A DNA stretch of 34,251 bases from Cellulomonas hominis (GTDB lineage: Bacteria > Actinomycetota > Actinomycetes > Actinomycetales > Cellulomonadaceae): positions 1-34,251 of the forward strand of contig NZ_SZYE01000020.1 in assembly GCF_005239125.1 (NCBI RefSeq), written 5' to 3'. Shown here in pieces: positions 29,125 to 34,251 of this stretch. Positions within the stretch are counted from its first letter, which is position 1, and every line of letters begins with the position of its first letter. The notes below the pieces were generated by a model that was given only the letters and a program-made list of their open reading frames with translations, was not told the DNA's origin and searched no databases. Both the position numbers and the translations under genes were made by a program.

Positions 29125-30111
29125 ATGACCCTGACCACACCCACCCCGCACGCCGCCGGCGACGTGCCCCGGACGACGCGCCTGGACCGCGGCACGGGCG
29201 GCGTCCCGGCGCCGCGGCGCCACGCCTGGCGCGACCGGTTCGCCGACCCCGTGTTCACGGTCCTGACGACCGCGGTGCTGCTCATCGCCGTCGTGGCGAT
29301 CGTGTACCCGCTCTACTTCATCGTGATCGCCTCGGTCAGCGAGCCGTCGGCCATCCTCAACGGCGACGTCTGGCTCTGGCCGCAGGGCTTCACGACGGAG
29401 GGGTACGCGCGGATCTTCTCCGACCCGACGATCCTGCGCGGGTTCGGGAACTCGGTGCTCTACACGGCGCTCGCGACGGCCGTCAGCGTGGTGACGATCC
29501 TGTGCGGGGCGTACGCCCTCTCCCGCAGGGACCTGTACGGCCGCACGTTCTTCATGCTCCTGTTCGTCATCACGATGTTCATCGACGGCGGCCTCATCGC
29601 CCGGTACCTCGTGGTGCGCGACCTGGGGATGCTGAACACGATCTGGTCCGTCGTCCTGCCCGGTGCGGTGGGCGTGTGGAACCTGATCATCGCGCGGTCG
29701 TTCTTCGAGAACAACGTCCCCGGCGAGCTGCGGGAGGCGGCCCAGCTCGACGGCGCGAACGACTTCCGGTTCTTCGCGCAGATCGTCCTGCCGCTGTCGA
29801 AACCGTTGATCGTCCTGATGATCATGATCCACCTCGTCGCGAACTGGAACGCGTTCTTCGACGCGCTCATCTTCCTCAACGACGAGAGCAAGTACCCGCT
29901 GCAGCTGGTGCTGCGCAACGTGCTCATCCAGTCGGAGGCGACGGCCGCCGGCGGCGCCGGGGCGCTCGACTCCTACGCCGCCGCGCAGCGCCTGGGTGAG
30001 CTGATCAAGTACGGGATGATCGTCGTCTCGACGGTTCCCCTGCTGCTCGTCCTGCCGTTCATGCAGAAGCACTTCGCCAAGGGCGCCCTCCTGGGTGCCG
30101 TGAAGAGCTGA
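29125..30111 (+). CDS. ABC transporter permease, LplC/YtcP type
   Basis: A 328-aa membrane permease. A cytoplasmic tail of about 45 residues precedes VFTVLTTAVLLIAVVAIVYPLYFIVIASVS. The remaining segments follow, and the EAA loop is EAAQLDGANDFRFFAQIVLP. The tail PFMQKHFAKGALLGAVKS is typical of the class. The ATG lies 7 bp after the stop of the preceding permease gene, with little ribosome site, so translation is probably coupled. It forms the second half of the importer channel; the ATPase is again not encoded here. Confidence 0.92.
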   Translation: MTLTTPTPHAAGDVPRTTRLDRGTGGVPAPRRHAWRDRFADPVFTVLTTAVLLIAVVAIVYPLYFIVIASVSEPSAILNGDVWLWPQGFTTEGYARIFSDPTILRGFGNSVLYTALATAVSVVTILCGAYALSRRDLYGRTFFMLLFVITMFIDGGLIARYLVVRDLGMLNTIWSVVLPGAVGVWNLIIARSFFENNVPGELREAAQLDGANDFRFFAQIVLPLSKPLIVLMIMIHLVANWNAFFDALIFLNDESKYPLQLVLRNVLIQSEATAAGGAGALDSYAAAQRLGELIKYGMIVVSTVPLLLVLPFMQKHFAKGALLGAVKS

Positions 30112-30154
30112 CCAGCGCCACCTCTTTCGATCCGCCGAGACAAGGAAGAACACG

Positions 30155-31771
30155 ATGAGACACCGCCGTTTTGTCATGCCCGCTCTGCTCGTGACCACCG
30201 CCCTGACGATGACCGCCTGCGGTGGTGGCGGCGACGACAGCTCGTCGAGCGTCGAGGACGCCTCCGCCGACTACGGCTTCCAGGAGGAGGGCCTGCCGAT
30301 CGTCGACGAGACGCTGGCCCTCCGGTTCGGCGGCACGAAGTCCGCGCTCGCGCCGGACTACGCCGACATGGAGCTGGTCCAGCAGTGGGAGCAGGACACC
30401 AACATCGCGATCACGTGGGAGAACCTGCCCGACCAGGTCTACCAGGAGAAGAAGAACCTCCTCCTGGCCAGCGACGACATGCCTGACGTCCTGTTCAACA
30501 CGGGCCTCACCGACTCCGACATCGTGCAGTACGGCGACAACGGGACGCTCGTGCCCCTGGAAGGACTCATCGAGGACTACGCACCGACGCTGACCGCGAT
30601 CCTCGACGAGCGCCCCGACATCCGCGCGGCGCTCACCGCGTCCGACGGCCACATCTACACGCTGCCGTCCGTGGAGGAGCTCGGGATCCTGCAGTACCCG
30701 AACTTCCTGTTCATCAACAAGGCGTGGCTGGACGCGCTGGGCCTGCCCATGCCGAAGACGATCGACGACTACCGCGCGGCGCTCGAGGCGTTCGCGACGC
30801 AGGACCCCAACGGCAACGGCGTCGCGGACGAGATCCCGCTCAGCTTCCGCACCGACTCGTTCTGCGCGAACCCGTGGGACCTGATCGCGGCGCTGGGAGG
30901 CCAGCCGGAGAACAACGACCACCGCATCGTCCGCGACGGAGAGGTCGAGTTCACCGCGGACACCGACGGGTACCGCGCTGGTGTGCAGGCGCTCAACGAG
31001 TGGTACGACGAGGGCCTCATCGACCCCGAGTCGTTCTCCCAGGACGACGTGGCCTATCTCGCCAAGGGGAAGTCGACCACCCCCGTGCTCGGTTCGTTCT
31101 TCTGGTGGGAGGCCAAGGAGATGGTCGGTGAGGACCGCCTGGACGACTACGCGCTGCTCGGCGTGCTCGAGGGCGTCGACGGCGAGCGGCTCGCCAGCGT
31201 CACCAACAACCAGGAGATCAGCCGCGGCGCGATGGCCATCACCCGCGCGAACAAGTACCCCGCGGCCACCATGCGCTGGGCCGACCGGCTGTTCGACCCG
31301 GTGATGTCGGCGCAGGCGAGCTGGGGCCCGATCGGGGTGACGCTCGAGGAGGACGCCGACGGCATCCTCACGCAGATCCCCGCGCCGGTGGGCACCTCCG
31401 AGGGCGAGCGGCGCCAGCAGGTCGCGCCGGGCGGGCCCAAGATCACGACGCGTGAGGACTTCGAGACGGTCGTCGCGCCGGAGCCGCGGGCGAAGGAGCG
31501 CCAGGACCTCGTGACCGAGTTCTACGCCCCGTACCAGGCCAACGACATCTACCCGGCGGTGCTGCTCTCCAACGAGGAACTCGACCAGGTCTCCTACGCC
31601 CAGACGGACATCAACACGCTCGTGAAGGAGAAGTTCGCGAGCTGGGTGGTGCAGGGCGGGATCGACAAGGAGTGGGACGGGTACGTCTCCCAGCTCCAGA
31701 CCCTCGGCGTGGAGGACGTCACCGGCGTCTACCAGGACGCGTACGACCGCTACCAGGACGGCCAGAAGTAG
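30155..31771 (+). CDS. Large substrate-binding lipoprotein, LplA/LipO type
   Basis: A 538-aa extracellular binding protein. The signal peptide (RHRRF, then VMPALLVTTALT) ends in the lipobox MTAC with C22, followed by a Gly/Asp/Ser linker. The mature length of over 500 residues is typical of binding proteins that partner LplB/LplC permeases and hold larger oligosaccharides. A calcium-loop-like DPNGNGVADE occurs near residue 218. The ATG has AAGGAAG 6 bp upstream. Placed between two permeases and a GH32 fructosidase, it most likely binds inulin- or levan-type oligosaccharides (inference). A long GC hairpin follows its stop. Confidence 0.9.
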   Translation: MRHRRFVMPALLVTTALTMTACGGGGDDSSSSVEDASADYGFQEEGLPIVDETLALRFGGTKSALAPDYADMELVQQWEQDTNIAITWENLPDQVYQEKKNLLLASDDMPDVLFNTGLTDSDIVQYGDNGTLVPLEGLIEDYAPTLTAILDERPDIRAALTASDGHIYTLPSVEELGILQYPNFLFINKAWLDALGLPMPKTIDDYRAALEAFATQDPNGNGVADEIPLSFRTDSFCANPWDLIAALGGQPENNDHRIVRDGEVEFTADTDGYRAGVQALNEWYDEGLIDPESFSQDDVAYLAKGKSTTPVLGSFFWWEAKEMVGEDRLDDYALLGVLEGVDGERLASVTNNQEISRGAMAITRANKYPAATMRWADRLFDPVMSAQASWGPIGVTLEEDADGILTQIPAPVGTSEGERRQQVAPGGPKITTREDFETVVAPEPRAKERQDLVTEFYAPYQANDIYPAVLLSNEELDQVSYAQTDINTLVKEKFASWVVQGGIDKEWDGYVSQLQTLGVEDVTGVYQDAYDRYQDGQK

Positions 31772-31783
31772 CACATCGCTCCA

Positions 31784-31811
31784 GGCCGGGGCCGCCGCGG
31801 CGGCCCCGGCC
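31784..31811 (+). other. Intercistronic hairpin between binding-protein and GH32 genes
   Basis: GGCCGGGGCCGC (31784-31795) pairs perfectly over 12 bp with 31800-31811 around CGCG, 13 bases after the stop codon. Without a T tract it may stabilise the upstream message or partly terminate before the GH32 gene. Confidence 0.7.
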
Positions 31812-31853
31812 GGAGCCCGCGCACCACCGCACGCACCGACGTCAGGACTCGCT

Positions 31854-33269
31854 TTGACCGCCACCCAGCCCTCGTCCGTCACCGCTCCCGGCGCGCACGC
31901 GCCGCACCTGCGGCCGCAGGCGCACTTCACCGCCCGGGACACCTGGCTCAACGACCCGAACGGCCTGGTGTTCCACGACGGGGTGTGGCACCTGTTCTTC
32001 CAGAACAACCCGAGCGGGAGCACCTGGGGGAACATCTCCTGGGGGCACGCGGTCTCCCGCGACCTGGTGTCGTGGACCGAGCTGCCCGTCGCCATCGCCG
32101 CCACCTCCGAGGAGATGGTCTTCTCAGGCAGCGCGGTCGTCGACGCCCACAACACCTCGGGCCTCGCGGGTGCCGGCGAGACCGCGCTGGTCGCGGTCTA
32201 CACCAGCTCGTACACCGCGCACTCCGAGCGGCCCGGGATCCAGGCGCAGTCCCTGGCGTACAGCGTCGACGACGGCGCGACCTGGCACCGGTACGCGGGC
32301 AACCCGGTCCTCGACATCGGGTCCGGCGAGTTCCGTGACCCGAAGGTCTTCTGGCACGGCGGCGACGACGGTCGCTGGATCATGGTCGCCGTCGAGGCGA
32401 CCGAGCACCGCGTCGCGATCTACTCCTCCCCGAACCTGGTCGACTGGTCCCTGGAGTCCCGCTTCGGTCCCGCGCACGCCACCGGCGGTGTGTGGGAGTG
32501 CCCCGACCTGTTCCCGCTGCGGGTGCGCGGCACGGACGAGGAGAAGTGGGTGCTCGTCGTGAGCCTCAATCCCGGAGGGATCGCCGGGGGATCGGGCACG
32601 CAGTACTTCGTCGGCGACTTCGACGGCACGGCGTTCACCCCGGACCGGGTCGTCGAGGACGGCGGGATCGAGGACTACGACTGGCTCGACCACGGGCCCG
32701 ACTACTACGCCGGTGTGTCGTTCAGCGGGGCCCCGGGCGGGCGGCGCGTGACGATCGCGTGGGCCAGCAACTGGGCGTACGCCAACTCCACCCCGACCGA
32801 GCCGTGGCGGTCCGCGATGTCGCTGGCTCGCAGCCTGGACCTCGTGCGGTGCGCCGACGGCCGGCTCCGGGTCGCCCAGTCCCCGGTGCTCCCGTCGCCC
32901 GACGATCTGCCGGACGGCGTGCTGGTGCACCGGCTCGTCGTCCCGACGCGTCCCGGTGAGCGGAGCGAGATCGCTCTGACCGCGGGCGACCCCGCCTCCG
33001 CCGAACGGGTGCAGATCGTGCTGGACGGAAGCTCCCGCACCCTCACGTGCGACCGCACCGCCGGTGGCGACACCGGGTTCCACGCCGACTTCCCCGGGTC
33101 GTTCCAGGCGCCGCTGCAGGGAGCCCAGCTCACGGACCTGACGATCGTGGTCGACGGGTGCGTCGTCGAGGTCTACGCCGACGGCGGCCTCGCGACCGTC
33201 ACGATGCTGGTGTTCCCCAGCGCCCCGCTGACGGAGGTCTCCCTCGAGGGGGCGCACGCCGATCGGTGA
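31854..33269 (+). CDS. GH32 beta-fructofuranosidase (exo-inulinase/levanase type)
   Basis: A 471-aa retaining fructosidase without a signal peptide, so acting on imported fructans. The GH32 motifs are complete: nucleophile D34 in WLNDPNG, stabiliser D162 in FRDPKV, acid/base E215 in WECPDLF, and MVFSGSAV. A five-blade propeller (to about residue 330) is followed by a C-terminal beta-sandwich (from about 350; DGSSRTLTCDRT, VVDGCVVEVYADGG). The start is a TTG with AGGA 9 bp upstream; no better start lies before the conserved LRPQAHFT. It is the last gene of the second fructan operon, 82 bp after the binding-protein gene. Whether it prefers inulin, levan or sucrose cannot be read from the sequence. 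Confidence 0.92.
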   Translation: MTATQPSSVTAPGAHAPHLRPQAHFTARDTWLNDPNGLVFHDGVWHLFFQNNPSGSTWGNISWGHAVSRDLVSWTELPVAIAATSEEMVFSGSAVVDAHNTSGLAGAGETALVAVYTSSYTAHSERPGIQAQSLAYSVDDGATWHRYAGNPVLDIGSGEFRDPKVFWHGGDDGRWIMVAVEATEHRVAIYSSPNLVDWSLESRFGPAHATGGVWECPDLFPLRVRGTDEEKWVLVVSLNPGGIAGGSGTQYFVGDFDGTAFTPDRVVEDGGIEDYDWLDHGPDYYAGVSFSGAPGGRRVTIAWASNWAYANSTPTEPWRSAMSLARSLDLVRCADGRLRVAQSPVLPSPDDLPDGVLVHRLVVPTRPGERSEIALTAGDPASAERVQIVLDGSSRTLTCDRTAGGDTGFHADFPGSFQAPLQGAQLTDLTIVVDGCVVEVYADGGLATVTMLVFPSAPLTEVSLEGAHADR

Positions 33270-33453
33270 CGACCCGGGGCGAGCGGGCGCGGCTCCCGTC
33301 GGCGGGCCCACGTCCTCGGGCGAACACGCGATGTCGAGGTCGTAGCCGGTGGTCATCCGTCCCGGATGAGTACCGCGCCCGGCCCTGGCCTCCCCGTTGC
33401 TCCGGTCCTACCGTCGAGTGGTGCGTACGCAGCCCCGCCGCCGAGGAGGCACC

Positions 33454-34251
33454 GTGGAGCGCTCCGGTGACACCCCGCCGCCCGCGCGCCCGGGCGGCAG
33501 CCCGATGCTGATCGTGCTGATGATCGTCGTGGTCCTCCCGTCCGTGCTGCTCGCCGACGCGTGGGGTGCCGGGGCCGCGGGGATCATCGGCGGCCTGACC
33601 GGCATGTTCTCGCTGGTCGCGTTCATGGGCGGCCCGCTCCGGGCCGACCTCCGCGTCGCCGCGGTGCTGGGGCCGTTGCTGGTGGTGGCCGCGGCGGTGC
33701 CGCGCCTGGTGGCCGAGGCGTCCCGACCGGCGGCGATCGCGCTCGTCGTGCTGCTGACCGTCGTGGCCGCGCTGCTGCCGCTGGTGGGACCCCGCTTCGC
33801 CAACGCGGGCATGGGCCTCGGGATGACCACCATGTTCGGGTACGGCTACGCCCCGATGGGCGCAGCCGACCACCGGCAGGTGCTGGCGGCGGCTGTGGCG
33901 GGGGTGGTCGTGGCGGTGCTCCTGCGCGTGCTCATGGGGATCTCCGACCCGTCGAGGACGACCCGGCAGCAGGTCGCCGCGGTGCTCGTGGCGGACGACC
34001 CCGGTGCGGCGACCGCGACGGCGTTCGGCACGTGGCTGAGCGACGGGCGGCAGCGCTGGCTCGCGCAGGCCCTCGAGGGGGCGTCGCGCTACCGGCTGGC
34101 CCTGCACGCCGCCACGCGGACGCCCGCGGGCGCAGACGGCGCCGACGGCACCGACGCGCGCCGGGCCCGCGCGCGCGAGCTCGGGGAGGAGCTCACGGCC
34201 AAGCCGCGGCGGCGCGAGGCGGTCGCCGCCGCGTCCGGGCCCGTGCCGCAG
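33454..34251 (+). CDS. FUSC-like membrane protein, N-terminal part (runs off the window)
   Basis: 266 codons are visible and the frame is open at the window end. A short polar start (ERSGDTPPPARPGGSP) is followed by about five to six hydrophobic segments up to residue 170 (LIVLMIVVVLPSVLLADAWG, IALVVLLTVVAALLPLVGP, VLAAAVAGVVVAVLLRVLMG). A soluble, arginine- and alanine-rich region follows. This order resembles the FUSC / aromatic-acid exporter family, though the match is by overall look only. The GTG start is chosen for GAGGAGG 4 bp upstream; an in-frame GTG at 33421 lacks a site. The 184-bp gap before it shows only a small CATCCG/CGGATG hairpin (33354-33368). It does not look like part of the fructan operon. 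Confidence 0.6.
   Translation, partial: MERSGDTPPPARPGGSPMLIVLMIVVVLPSVLLADAWGAGAAGIIGGLTGMFSLVAFMGGPLRADLRVAAVLGPLLVVAAAVPRLVAEASRPAAIALVVLLTVVAALLPLVGPRFANAGMGLGMTTMFGYGYAPMGAADHRQVLAAAVAGVVVAVLLRVLMGISDPSRTTRQQVAAVLVADDPGAATATAFGTWLSDGRQRWLAQALEGASRYRLALHAATRTPAGADGADGTDARRARARELGEELTAKPRRREAVAAASGPVPQ

Noticed and set aside
19088-33269. Fructan clusters as a genomic island integrated at tRNA-Ser
   Set aside because: No integrase, transposase or second copy of the tRNA 3' end is visible before the window end; the tRNA position alone is not evidence.
1-34251. CRISPR arrays, prophage, insertion sequences, replication origin
   Set aside because: No regularly spaced repeats, phage or transposase genes, or origin features were seen.

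Overview
The window is a very GC-rich chromosomal segment of an actinomycete. Its Cellulomonas-like (Micrococcales) character is inferred from several signs: extreme third-position GC, many GTG starts and 4-bp ATGA/GTGA overlaps, CUT1 sugar ABC transporters without their own ATPase, and many LacI/ROK proteins. Almost every gene takes up, cuts or phosphorylates sugars. No phage, insertion sequence, integrase or CRISPR is visible.

Layout. 1-2191: a contig-edge foldback, the tail of an Asp/Glu racemase, a GH13_18 sucrose phosphorylase, and a convergent small membrane protein. 2330-8571: an operon of cytoplasmic glycosidases (GH2 beta-mannosidase, GH1 beta-glucosidase, and an unassigned clan GH-D-like barrel enzyme). 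8786-15846: a tandem metallo-beta-lactamase-fold protein with a LacI regulator, then a ROK kinase, a GmhA-like SIS isomerase and an orphan (alpha/alpha)6-barrel glycosidase. 15910-17858 (minus strand): two sugar ABC permeases with no binding protein. 18127-19177: a sirtuin and tRNA-Ser(CGA).

19525-27053: a fructan by-product operon with ABC binding protein and two permeases, a GH91-family enzyme without a signal peptide, a LacI, a short GH32/GH68-like hydrolase and a PfkB fructokinase. I read this as import and intracellular breakdown of difructose dianhydride (DFA III or similar): DFA to fructobiose, to fructose, to fructose phosphate. 27139-33269: a second fructan operon (paralogous LacI, LplB/LplC-type permeases, large lipoprotein binding protein, GH32 fructosidase). 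33454-end: start of a FUSC-like membrane protein.

Regulation is unusually legible. A 20-bp palindrome covers the start codon of the GH2 gene and recurs (18/20 identical) at the promoter of the ABC operon about 15.6 kb away, which ties mannoside uptake to cleavage. A related palindrome, TGGAATCGATNCCA, sits at the promoters of the MBL-LacI and ROK-SIS-glycosidase operons and makes them one putative regulon. A 39-bp composite palindrome lies at the DFA operon promoter. A fourth palindrome lies inside the coding sequence of the first permease of the second fructan operon and is spelled with two TTA codons. All functions are inferred from sequence reading and remembered family features; no database search was run.
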